Assembly (NCBI RefSeq): GCF_000719555.1 | Contig: NZ_JOGX01000004.1 | Coordinates: 124,001 to 188,000 of the forward strand | From: Streptomyces sp. NRRL F-5727 | GTDB taxonomy: Bacteria > Actinomycetota > Actinomycetes > Streptomycetales > Streptomycetaceae | Direction of reading: 5' to 3' | DNA length: 64,000 bases | Shown: positions 25,150 to 33,238 of the stretch, one piece after another | Layout: each line of letters starts with the position of its first letter | How positions within the stretch are numbered: position 1 is the first letter of the stretch | Translations under genes and position numbers: made by a program | Notes under the pieces: model-generated | Seen by the model: only the letters and a program-made list of their open reading frames with translations | Told to the model about the DNA's origin: nothing | The model's database searches: none

Positions 25150-26201
25150 TTACGAGCTGGTGCATGGTTGGCGGTGAGACGTCGAGCCCCAGACAGTTGA
25201 TCATGGTCGGGTGGTGGGAATGCGACTCGTGCAGTAATCATCAGCAACCGGCGGATCACGGGCCTGACGGCCGGAGTGTTGGTCGAACTCGTCCGCGAAA
25301 TCGGCCCGTTGCGGCATGAGCGTCACCAGGCCAGGCTTGCCTCCCGACCGCGGAAGCGGGCTGTGGGGGCTGGCGCGAAGCACCAGCTGGTGTTCGTCGA
25401 CCGACTGCTGGCCACCCTCGTCCATCTTCGTCACGGGGCCACCCACGACGTGCTGGCCTGCTGGTTCGGCGTGGACCGCTCAACCATCACCCGGGCCATC
25501 GGTGAGGTGCGGCCCCTGCTCGCCGAGCGAGGGTGCACCGTCAGCCCCGACGTACAGCTGCGGACCCTGGCCGAGGTCGTCGACCATCTCGGCGCGAGCG
25601 GGAAGACCGGCACGTTGACGGCACCGCGATCCGGGTCCGCCGACCCGCCGCCGGACGCAAGGACCGGGACAAGTACAGCTCCGGCAAGAACAAGCAGAAC
25701 GCCGTCAAATCCCTGGTGGTCACGGACGGCGAAGGCCACGTGCTGTGGTGCAGCCCGGCCCGTCCCGCAAGCTGCGCAGGCATCACCCATGCCCGCCAGT
25801 TAGGGCTGGTCAAGCTCCTGGCCGACGGGCCCGCGGTCGAAGTTCTCGCCGATGCCGGCTACCAGGGACTGAGCGCCCAGACCGGCGGACGCGTGGTGAC
25901 ACCGCCACACCGCAAGTTCAAGAAGAACGCCCCGGCCTGGTACGAGGAGATGCACGAGCGCCAGCGCAAGGCCCATTCCTCACGCCGCATCCGTGTCGAG
26001 CACGGCATCGCTCACCTGAAGAACTGGCGAGCCCTCGCCCGTCACCTCGGCCGCCGCGAGCACATGAGCGACACCATCCAAGCCATCGCCGGCCTGCTGT
26101 CCCACCAGCAGACCGTGGACCTGAACTCGACACGGCAGATGTGAACACGAGCCACACCGAAGTTCTCGACGTCTCACCGCCAACCATGCACGAGCTCGTT
26201 A
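25150..26201. mobile_element. IS5-family (IS427-type) insertion sequence with TTA target duplication
   Basis: Terminal inverted repeats of at least 34 bp: CGAGCTGGTGCATGGTTGGC and onward at 25153-25186, matched by the reverse complement of 26165-26198 with a single mismatch. They are flanked by a 3-bp direct duplication TTA at 25150-25152 and 26199-26201, the pattern of IS427-group elements. The element is about 1.05 kb and carries a two-frame transposase. It inserted immediately at the right end of the older defective IS. Confidence 0.88.
25276..26144 (+). pseudogene. IS5-family transposase in two frames
   Basis: Frame A (from about 25276) encodes the N-terminal part with the helix-turn-helix (HDVLACWFGVDRSTITRAIGEVRPLLAERG, TLAEVVDHLGASGKTG). 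The catalytic part continues in the -1 frame from about 25610: HVDGTAIRVRRPAAGRK with the first Asp, LADAGYQGLS with the second Asp and IRVEHGIAHLKNWRALARHL with the Glu. All three catalytic acids are present. The two frames may be joined by programmed frameshifting, which is common in IS427-group elements, but no slippery A-run is visible, and a single lost C near 25611 would also explain it. Confidence 0.8.
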
Positions 26202-26270
26202 GGGGACTAAAAGCGAACTCCGCAACGCCGAACACCTTGCGCTCACAAGAAGCGCGTCCGAGACGATGGC

Positions 26271-26810
26271 TTACATGACGAAGCCGAAGCTTCGTCGGAT
26301 CAATTTGCGCCATTCTCCCTCAGACGAGTTCAAGGAGACAAGGTCGCACTCATACATCGACGAGACCAGAGCATCTTCCAGCTGATCCAGAGACGCATCG
26401 GATGAATCCGGATGCACGCTAAGAATGGCTTCGTTAAGGTCGGCCATGAATTCCAGAAAGTTCTTCAGCGTACTTGCCGCCTGAAATGAGTTCTCCATAC
26501 CCTTCGGCACGAAGTAGCATTTTCCCGATTCTCCATCAAGGCACGCCGAGTGAAGATCGGAAACTCCGATGAGATACAGCCTGGAAAGACTCTCGGGTAG
26601 AGTGGGAGAATTCCTGAAGTCGCCGAGAGTCTCGAGACCATCCTCCAGGTCCTCGAAGAAGAAGAGCGACACCACATGTTCCGGAAAACCGACATCGAGC
26701 AGAAGATTGACCGTGGCATGATCTACAATTCCCGGCGGCAAACTGTCGGGCGAACCGACCGTGAAGTCGTCGTCGGGAAATGCCGCGACCAAGCGATCCT
26801 TGAACGCCAC
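26271..26810 (-). CDS. Probable SUKH-family immunity protein for the adjacent deaminase-like toxin
   Basis: 179 aa from a GTG at 26810, with AGGAGA seven bases before it; stop is TAA. Acidic and soluble. The pattern LPPGIVDHATVNLLLDVGFPEHVVSLFFFEDLED, then RLYLIGVSDLHSACLDGESGKCYFV and a C-terminal helix-rich half with LKNFLEFMADLNEAI fits the SUKH-4 immunity-protein layout as I remember it. It begins 30 bases after the toxin stop, same strand, the normal toxin-then-immunity order of polymorphic toxin systems. GC is about 55 per cent in 26641-26700 (33 of 60 counted), well below the core genome. Predicted to bind and block the toxin C-terminal domain. Confidence 0.7.
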   Translation of the reverse strand: MAFKDRLVAAFPDDDFTVGSPDSLPPGIVDHATVNLLLDVGFPEHVVSLFFFEDLEDGLETLGDFRNSPTLPESLSRLYLIGVSDLHSACLDGESGKCYFVPKGMENSFQAASTLKNFLEFMADLNEAILSVHPDSSDASLDQLEDALVSSMYECDLVSLNSSEGEWRKLIRRSFGFVM

Positions 26811-26840
26811 TACATTCTCCTGGGCAATTATTTGGACACT

Positions 26841-29800
26841 TCAGTTTACAAGTTGATTCTCTGCCTCATGGAGCCATTTCATGAGCTGCTTCTTGCGCCT
26901 CTGGAGGAGCCTCTCATCTTCCGGCTCAATGGTTTCCGGAATTGTCGAGGGATCCATACGGTCCCTGTCCAGAAACTTTACTACCGCTCCGGCATTACGC
27001 AGGATCGCGAGAGCTGCTTGGGACTGCTGTTTCCCGCGACGTACCTCATATGTCGACTCCGTCTCGGTCGGCGCGTCTGCAGCTCGGCCCCACGATCTTG
27101 CCGCATGTGTCGTTGGCGATATTTTGCCCGCATTCCGTAGCTTCTCGAACTCCGCCCTGTTTTTTGTGGATTCTCGCACAACGGTCTGGTGGCCGACGAC
27201 ATTACCATCTCCATCCTTGCTGGGCGACTCACCTTGATAGGCTCGACTGAAGTAGAAGGTCGCATTGACCGAGCAGCCAGCACCCTCAAGCCTCTTGATG
27301 AACTTTTCGGAAATATATTCGGCACAGTTGATGCAACAGCTCGCCGAGACGTCGATCTCAAGGCTGACGTTACATTTCCGCTGCTCCAGCTTACCCTCCC
27401 AGACATTAAGGAAATGCGCGACCAGCATTTCTTCCGCATGAGTACCTTTAGCCACCCCGACTTCGTTCTGAACACTCCGCTTCTCCCCGCTTCTCGTAGG
27501 TCCGTACTCCGTAGCCTCGGCGTCATAGGAGAAGACTCCGCGCGCCCAGGTCGGTACGTTCCGCGTATCTTGACTGCCACCCGGCTCTGGCTGCCCCATT
27601 GCTTGCTGATAAGATAAAAACGCCTGCTCTTCCAGAATGACTGCCGCCGGCCCCGTACGCTCGACAGGGTTAACCGCGGCCTCGACAGAGTAAGTATGTT
27701 CGCCACTCCGTACGACACGAAGGTCTTTTACACCTTTCGGTTTCCACTCGGCCAGAGTTTGAGAGATGATCCCTGGCGCCTGCTCCGGGCTCACGTCTCC
27801 CTTTGTCAGACGACGGTGTGCGTCGCGTGAGGCCGCTTTTGCCACCTTCTGCTTGGCCGCCAGCGATTGCGTAGAGCCATCCTTCGCGGGGCTTTTTGAG
27901 TCCTTTCGCAGCTTCTGCCAGAGGGCCTTGCCCTTCTTCGCTATGAAGTCGACGATCTTGTCGATGGCGCGGTTGACCGGGCGGGAGACGGCCTGGAAGA
28001 CGGACTTGACCTTGTTCGCCAGGCCGCCGATGCCCAGGAGGGCCGCCAGGAAGCCGATCAGGAGGGGGATGCTGGCGGCCAGGGCCGTTTCGACCATTTT
28101 CGGGACGCCGGCTGCGCCGCCGTTGGCTATTTCTATGACCGCGTCCAGGACCGCGTTGACGAAGTCGGCTATCTGGGCGCCCTGGTTCACCACGAAGGTG
28201 ACGATGTCGATGATGCCCTTGACCGCTCGGATGAAGGCCGAGGCCGGGTTGAGGAGGGAGACGATCCAGGTGATGCCGGCGATGATGACGGTGGGGATCA
28301 GGTATTCCGTCAGCTTGGAGAGGATCGTGGACTTCAGGTCGCCCGTTTCGGCCTTGATCTCCTCGAAGGCGCCCGCCGGGCCCTCCGTGGCGAGCTTCTT
28401 CGCTACCGGGACGCTCGTCTCGACCGCGCCCAGGGCCTCTTCCGGGGCGCCCTTGCGGGTGATGCGGGAGCGGATGTTGTCCCAGGTCAGGCCAAGGAGG
28501 CCGGTGATGAGCTGGATGATGCCGCGCAGGTCGAAGCGGTCGGGGAGTTCCAGGCCCGCCTTCGTCGCCGTGCCGAGGAGCCAGGAGACCAGGCCCTTCT
28601 TCAGGTGCTCGCCGATGTTGCTGACGAAGAGGTTGAGTCCGGCTCCCACCGCCTTCACCAGGTTGCCCAGGAAGCCGATCGGGTCCTTGATGATCTTCAT
28701 GATCGCGGAGGCGGCCTTGGCCAGGATGCCGAGGAGAAGGTTCTTCAGTTCGTTGATCGTCTTGATGACGCCGACGATCGCGTCCTTCGCCTTGTCGATG
28801 AGGCCCTTGTTCGCCTCCTGGAGCTTCTTGATCTCCTCGTCGACCGCGTTCAGCGCCGCCGTGTACTTGTTCGCCAGGTCCTGGACCAGCTGTTCCGACT
28901 TCTCGTCGACGCTCGCTTCCAGGTCCTCGAACTTGCCGGCGAAATCCTGCTGCGCCTCCTCGCCGAAGGCGCGCAGCTCGGCCGGGAGGCGGTCGACCTC
29001 CGCCTTCAGCTCCGTCCTGCCCTGCGCGATCCTCGCCTTCGCGCGGCCGAGTTCCACGCCGATCAGGTCCGCCACCTGTGAGATGACCGTCCGCATGCGG
29101 GCCACGTACAGCTTGCGCGACTCCTGGTAGAGGTCGTTCGCCTCCTGGGGCATGCCGGCGAACTTGTCCTTCAGCCAGCGACCCTTGCCGAGAAGGCCCC
29201 CGTAGCGCTTGTCCTTGTACTTCTTCATGCGGGCCTTGTGGTCGGCCGTGAAGGCGTCCCGGGCCGCCTTCTCCCCTGACGTGAAGGCCGTGTCCACCTT
29301 CTGGTCGAGGCCCGTGAGCGTCGCCTCGACGTCCTTCTTCGTCGCGTCGAAGACCTTCTGGAGCTTCGCGGTGACCTCGGCCCGCTTCTGCTCGTCCTTC
29401 GACTTCGTCTCGCCCTTTCCGCCGTCGACCGCCTTGCCCGCCGCCGCCCGCGTCGCCGTCAGGGTGTTCATCGCCTGCGCGCCCGCCGCTGCGGCGCCCG
29501 CCTTCGCCGTCGCCAGCTGCTGGTCCTCGGCGGTGTGCGCCTTGCCGGGGGCCTTCGCCGAGTCCGTCTCCGCCGTCTTCTTCGCCTTCAGGGCCTCGTC
29601 GAACTCCGGCTCGTTGCCCTTGGCGAGCTGCTCCTCCGTGACCTCGGCGTCGGCCATCGCCTTGTCGTTCTCGGCCGGGCCCTGGGAGAAGTCCGTCACC
29701 GCCGGCGGCTGCTTCTCGGGGATGGCGTCGGTGGCGCTCGGCGCACCCGGATCGGCCGGCGGGCGGTCGGGGGCGAGCGGGGTGACCGGCTTGTCCTTCG

Positions 29801-30368
29801 CCGCCGACGTGTCCGGCGGGGCCTTCGTCGCGGTCTCGATGTCCTTCGCCGAGGTGTCCTTGCCCTCCCCGACCTTCCCGTCGACCTCCTCCTTCACCCT
29901 GTCGGCCTTGCCGGACTTGGAGAACTTGTCGGCCTCGTCGAGGTTCTTCGGCGCCTGCGCCTCGATCGCCTTGTCGACGGCGGCGACGAACGCCGCCTTG
30001 TCGAACTCCCCCGGCTTCGCCGCGTTCATCTTCTCCGCGTTCGCGGCCTTGCCCTGCGCCTCCTTGTCGTCCGGAGGCGCCACCGCCGCGTCCTGCGCGG
30101 CCTTCGACTCGGCCGCCGCCGGCGCGTGCGCCGCCATCGTCCGCTTCTTCGCGGCCACGTCCGCGCCGACCCGGCGGAAACCGGGCGCCGCGTTCGGCGG
30201 CGTCTTCACGGGGGCGGTGTACCGCTGCGCAACGAGCCGGGCCACCGCCGCGTTGCCCACCGCGCCCTGGAGGCGCTGCACACTGTGGGGGGCAAGGCCG
30301 CCCGCACGGGAGGAGGTCGGTCCTGTCGGACGGTCTGCCGACGGCTTCTTCTCCGGGACCTCCTTCAT
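26841..30368 (-). CDS. eCIS cargo-like polymorphic toxin with C-terminal deaminase-like domain
   Basis: 1175 aa from the ATG at 30368, which has GGGAGG upstream. Residues about 20-45 carry SVQRLQGAVGNAAVARLVAQR, the motif shared with the DUF4157 protein. About 46-330 is Ala/Lys/Asp-rich and disordered or helical. About 330-530 is coiled coil (DLEASVDEKSEQLVQDLANKY, ALNAVDEEIKKLQEANK). About 535-800 holds amphipathic and hydrophobic helices (NLLLGILAKAASAIMKIIKDP, IIQLITGLLGLTWDNI, YLIPTVIIAGITWIVSLL, LIGFLAALLGIGGLANKV). The C-terminal about 250 residues have HAEEML (His977-Ala-Glu979) and CINC (Cys1012-Cys1015), the zinc and catalytic set of the cytidine-deaminase-like superfamily. GC drops sharply for this tip (28 of 60 at 27301-27360 against 42 of 60 at 28501-28560). 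Probably delivered by the injection system; substrate (nucleic acid or nucleotide) unknown. Confidence 0.8.
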   Translation of the reverse strand: MKEVPEKKPSADRPTGPTSSRAGGLAPHSVQRLQGAVGNAAVARLVAQRYTAPVKTPPNAAPGFRRVGADVAAKKRTMAAHAPAAAESKAAQDAAVAPPDDKEAQGKAANAEKMNAAKPGEFDKAAFVAAVDKAIEAQAPKNLDEADKFSKSGKADRVKEEVDGKVGEGKDTSAKDIETATKAPPDTSAAKDKPVTPLAPDRPPADPGAPSATDAIPEKQPPAVTDFSQGPAENDKAMADAEVTEEQLAKGNEPEFDEALKAKKTAETDSAKAPGKAHTAEDQQLATAKAGAAAAGAQAMNTLTATRAAAGKAVDGGKGETKSKDEQKRAEVTAKLQKVFDATKKDVEATLTGLDQKVDTAFTSGEKAARDAFTADHKARMKKYKDKRYGGLLGKGRWLKDKFAGMPQEANDLYQESRKLYVARMRTVISQVADLIGVELGRAKARIAQGRTELKAEVDRLPAELRAFGEEAQQDFAGKFEDLEASVDEKSEQLVQDLANKYTAALNAVDEEIKKLQEANKGLIDKAKDAIVGVIKTINELKNLLLGILAKAASAIMKIIKDPIGFLGNLVKAVGAGLNLFVSNIGEHLKKGLVSWLLGTATKAGLELPDRFDLRGIIQLITGLLGLTWDNIRSRITRKGAPEEALGAVETSVPVAKKLATEGPAGAFEEIKAETGDLKSTILSKLTEYLIPTVIIAGITWIVSLLNPASAFIRAVKGIIDIVTFVVNQGAQIADFVNAVLDAVIEIANGGAAGVPKMVETALAASIPLLIGFLAALLGIGGLANKVKSVFQAVSRPVNRAIDKIVDFIAKKGKALWQKLRKDSKSPAKDGSTQSLAAKQKVAKAASRDAHRRLTKGDVSPEQAPGIISQTLAEWKPKGVKDLRVVRSGEHTYSVEAAVNPVERTGPAAVILEEQAFLSYQQAMGQPEPGGSQDTRNVPTWARGVFSYDAEATEYGPTRSGEKRSVQNEVGVAKGTHAEEMLVAHFLNVWEGKLEQRKCNVSLEIDVSASCCINCAEYISEKFIKRLEGAGCSVNATFYFSRAYQGESPSKDGDGNVVGHQTVVRESTKNRAEFEKLRNAGKISPTTHAARSWGRAADAPTETESTYEVRRGKQQSQAALAILRNAGAVVKFLDRDRMDPSTIPETIEPEDERLLQRRKKQLMKWLHEAENQLVN

Positions 30369-30616
30369 CCATCGCCTCCCGGTCGCCGTGGCCGCACGGC
30401 CAGCCTGGCCGCCGCCCCGTGCTCGCACGGAGAGCGAGGAGGGTTCGGTGCGGCCCCGACTCCCCTGCACCTTCGGGCAGTTCACGCTGCCCGGGCGGGC
30501 GGCCGATCATCCGTTCCGGGTGATCGGCCCGCTCGTGAGAATGGCCCGGTTCCACGGGAGCCGTTCCCCAGCCGGGGCCCCGGTCGAGGAGTGACGTCGA
30601 GGAGAGAGAGCACCGC
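30369..30616. promoter_or_regulatory. Divergent promoter region: cargo gene and sheath operon
   Basis: About 250 bases between the leftward cargo gene and the rightward structural operon, which runs from the sheath gene without large gaps to 42314. The sheath ribosome site is GAGGAGAGAGAG just before 30617. No promoter boxes were identified with confidence. Being the only upstream gap of the structural genes, it should hold their promoter. Confidence 0.5.
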
Positions 30617-32188
30617 ATGCCGTCGTATCTGTCCCCTGGCGTCTACGTCGAAGAGGTCCAGTCCGGCTCCCGTCCGATCGAGGGGGTCGGCACCTCGGTC
30701 GCCGCGTTCGTCGGTTTCGCCCGCAAGGGGCCCTTCGACGAGCCGACGCTGATCACGAACTGGAGCCAGTTCGTCAGCCGTTTCGGCGACTTCGTCGAGG
30801 GCACCTACCTCGCCGCCTCGGTGTACGGATTCTTCGCGAACGGGGGCGGGACCTGTTACGTCGTCCGCGTCGACGACGGCACCGCGCCGGCGCCGGAGGA
30901 CGTACCCGACGGAGCCGGCGAACGTGGCCGGCCCGGCGAGGTCACGGCCACCGGACCGACCGCCATCGGCGCGTACTCGGTCGTCGCCCGCCCCGGCGTC
31001 ACCGGCACGGTCACCGTCGAGATCGCGGACGTCGAGGGCGACGACCCGCCCTCCGACGCCTTCCGGCTGATCGTCCGTCAGAACGGCGAGGAGGTGGAGA
31101 CATACCCCTCCGTCACCACCAAGCGCAGCAAGGAGAACGTCGCCACCCGCGTCAACGCCGCCTCCGCGCTCATCGAGATCAGCGAGCCCGGCACCGGTGC
31201 CGCGCCGGCGCGCCCCGAGCCGCAGACCGTCACGCTCGCCCCGGCGCCGCCCGCCCCGGCGAGCGGCGGGGCGACGGCCCTCACCCCCGAGGTGTACGTG
31301 GGCGACGCCGACCGGCGCTCCGGACTCGGCGGCCTGGAGGCGGTGGAAGACGTCACCACCGTGGCCGTGCCGGACCTCATGAGCGCGTACGAGCGCGGGC
31401 TCATCGACCTCGACGGGGTGATCGCCGTCCAGCAGGGGCTGATCACGCACTGCGAGCTGATGGGCGACCGGGTGGCCGTCCTCGACCCGCCGCCCGGGCT
31501 GAGCCCGCAGGAGGTCGCCGCCTGGCGCTCCGAGCGGGCGGGGTACGACTCCAAGTACGCGGCGCTGTACTACCCCTGGATCGACGTCGCCGACCCGTCG
31601 ACCGGCCGGATCACCCCGGTGCCGCCGAGCGGGCACATCGCCGGCGTCTGGGCGCGCAACGACGACCAGCGCGGCGTCCACAAGGCCCCGGCCAACGAGG
31701 TCGTGCGGGGCGCCGTCGCCCTCCGGACGCAGCTGACGAAGGGCGAGCACGACCGGCTCAACCCGGTCGGCGTCAACTGCATCCGCGCGTTCCCCGGCCG
31801 GGGCATCCGGGTGTGGGGCGCGCGCACGCTCTCCTCCGACCCGTCGTGGCGGTACCTCAACGTGCGGCGGCTCTTCAACTACCTGGAGGAGTCGATCCTG
31901 GCCGGCACCCAGTGGGTGGTGTTCGAGCCGAACGACGACGCCCTGTGGGCACGGATCCGCCGCACCGTCGCCGCCTTCCTGGTCAACGAGTGGCGCAAGG
32001 GCGCCCTGTTCGGGCTCAACCCCGAGGAGGCGTTCTACGTGAAGTGCGACCGCGAGACGAACCCTCCGGAGAGCGTCGACTCGGGCCACGTCGTCTGTGA
32101 GATCGGCGTCGCGCCGGTCCGGCCGGCCGAGTTCGTCGTCTTCCGCCTGTCCCAGCTGACCAGCGGCACCGGTGCCGTCGACGAGTGA
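30617..32188 (+). CDS. eCIS contractile sheath protein
   Basis: 523 aa. The start SYLSPGVYVEEVQSGSRPIEGVGTSVAAFVGFARKGP is the classic phage/eCIS sheath N-terminus, and the C-terminal third (SSDPSWRYLNVRRLFNYLEESI, GTQWVVFEPNDDALWARIRRTVAAFL, GLNPEEAFYVKCD) is the conserved sheath core that forms the handshake with neighbours. The middle (about residues 90-250) is a variable surface domain with a Pro/Ala-rich loop. Only one sheath gene is present, unlike the three of Afp and PVC. It contracts around the tube on firing. Confidence 0.96.
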   Translation: MPSYLSPGVYVEEVQSGSRPIEGVGTSVAAFVGFARKGPFDEPTLITNWSQFVSRFGDFVEGTYLAASVYGFFANGGGTCYVVRVDDGTAPAPEDVPDGAGERGRPGEVTATGPTAIGAYSVVARPGVTGTVTVEIADVEGDDPPSDAFRLIVRQNGEEVETYPSVTTKRSKENVATRVNAASALIEISEPGTGAAPARPEPQTVTLAPAPPAPASGGATALTPEVYVGDADRRSGLGGLEAVEDVTTVAVPDLMSAYERGLIDLDGVIAVQQGLITHCELMGDRVAVLDPPPGLSPQEVAAWRSERAGYDSKYAALYYPWIDVADPSTGRITPVPPSGHIAGVWARNDDQRGVHKAPANEVVRGAVALRTQLTKGEHDRLNPVGVNCIRAFPGRGIRVWGARTLSSDPSWRYLNVRRLFNYLEESILAGTQWVVFEPNDDALWARIRRTVAAFLVNEWRKGALFGLNPEEAFYVKCDRETNPPESVDSGHVVCEIGVAPVRPAEFVVFRLSQLTSGTGAVDE

Positions 32189-32198
32189 GGAGTCCCTC

Positions 32199-32642
32199 GT
32201 GCCCCTTCCCGATCTCGACAGTTCGGTCGGACACTCCTTCGGCCTCGAGTTCGACAGCGTCATCATCAGGCAGATCACCGAGGTCAGCGGCCTGAAGATG
32301 GAGCAGGACGTCATCGAGCTCAAGCAGAACACCGCCGACGGCAAGTACGCCGTCAAGAAGCTGCCCGGACGGCCCAAGGCCGGCGAGGTCACCGTCTCCC
32401 GCGGACTCACCGAGGACAGCAGCTTCGAACGGTGGATCAAGGACTCGCGGTTCGGCCGCATGAGCGACGCGCGCCGCAACGGCGCCATCATCGTCTACGA
32501 CTACGAGGGCCTCCCCATCAAGCGGTACAAGCTGATCAACGCCTGGCCCAAGTCCCTGGAGATCGGCGCCCTCAAGGCAGGCGACACCTCCGTCCTGACG
32601 GAGAAGCTCGTCATCACCTACGAGAGCATGGAAGTCGACTGA
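32199..32642 (+). CDS. eCIS inner tube protein (gp19/Hcp-like)
   Basis: 147 aa from the GTG at 32199, GTGAGGAG ribosome site overlapping the end of the sheath gene. Beta-barrel tube family: HSFGLEFDSVIIRQITEVSGLKMEQDVIELKQN, KKLPGRPKAGEVTVSRGLTEDSSFERWIKD and AWPKSLEIGALKAGDTSVLTEKLVITYESME. These match Afp1/Pvc1 and T4 gp19-type tube subunits. Stacked hexamers form the hollow needle inside the sheath. Its stop overlaps the next start (TGATG). Confidence 0.95.
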   Translation: MPLPDLDSSVGHSFGLEFDSVIIRQITEVSGLKMEQDVIELKQNTADGKYAVKKLPGRPKAGEVTVSRGLTEDSSFERWIKDSRFGRMSDARRNGAIIVYDYEGLPIKRYKLINAWPKSLEIGALKAGDTSVLTEKLVITYESMEVD

Positions 32643-33076
32643 TGCGGCGTACGACGGCGGCCGCGCCGGCCCCGGCGGGCCACGGCGACCACGACACCGG
32701 GGCGGGGCTGCGGACCGAGTTCCCGTTCCGGCTGCCCCGCGGGTACGTCGACGAGCACGGCACCGTCCACCGCGACGGCGTCATGCGGCTGGCGACCGCC
32801 CGCGACGAGCTGGTGCCGCTCCGGGACGACCGGGTCAGGGAGAACTCCGCGTACCTGTCGGTGGTGCTCATCTCCCGGGTGGTCACGCGGATCGGGACGG
32901 TCGACGACATCCATCCCGGCGTCGTCGAGGACCTGTTCGCCTCCGACCTCGCCTTCCTCCAGGACTTCTACCGGCGGATCAACGCCGAGGGGCACACCCG
33001 CGCCGCCGTCACCTGTCCGTCCTGCCAGGAGGAGTTCGCGGTGGACCTCGCCGGTGGCCGCCTGGGGGAATCCTGA
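32642..33076 (+). CDS. eCIS phage-tail-assembly-like protein with CPxC motif
   Basis: 144 aa from the ATG at 32642. After a disordered start comes TEFPFRLPRGYVDEHGTVHRDGVMRLATARDELVPLRDDRV, the phrase conserved in tail-assembly proteins located after the tube gene in eCIS loci, then YLSVVLISRVVTRIG and DLAFLQDFYRRIN. The C-terminus has CPSC, half of a possible zinc site (TCPSCQEEF). By analogy with phage, it probably acts as an assembly factor or chaperone for tube components. Exact role unproven. Confidence 0.8.
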   Translation: MRRTTAAAPAPAGHGDHDTGAGLRTEFPFRLPRGYVDEHGTVHRDGVMRLATARDELVPLRDDRVRENSAYLSVVLISRVVTRIGTVDDIHPGVVEDLFASDLAFLQDFYRRINAEGHTRAAVTCPSCQEEFAVDLAGGRLGES

Positions 33077-33216
33077 CGTACGCGGCCGACCAGCTGTACG
33101 AGGAGGTCGCGTACCTCGCCCACCACTTCCACTGGCCACTGGATCAGCTCCTCGACCTGGAGCACGCGGAACGTCAGAGGTTCGTCGCCCAGGCGGCCCG
33201 CCTCGGCGGAGGATGA
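33073..33216 (+). CDS. Small DUF6760-like eCIS protein, apparently starting with CTG
   Basis: 47 aa, too short for normal gene calls. The reading TYAADQLYEEVAYLAHHFHWPLDQLLDLEHAERQRFVAQ is strongly protein-like and resembles the DUF6760 family that follows the assembly protein in Streptomyces eCIS clusters. The expected start, overlapping the previous stop as NTGA, is CTG at 33073 and not GTG or ATG; I see no other start codon in the frame before the conserved part. GGGGGAA lies just upstream as a ribosome site. The fold looks like two helices; function unknown. Confidence 0.7.
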   Translation: MTYAADQLYEEVAYLAHHFHWPLDQLLDLEHAERQRFVAQAARLGGG

Positions 33217-33238
33217 CCGACGGGGAGGGAACGGAACC

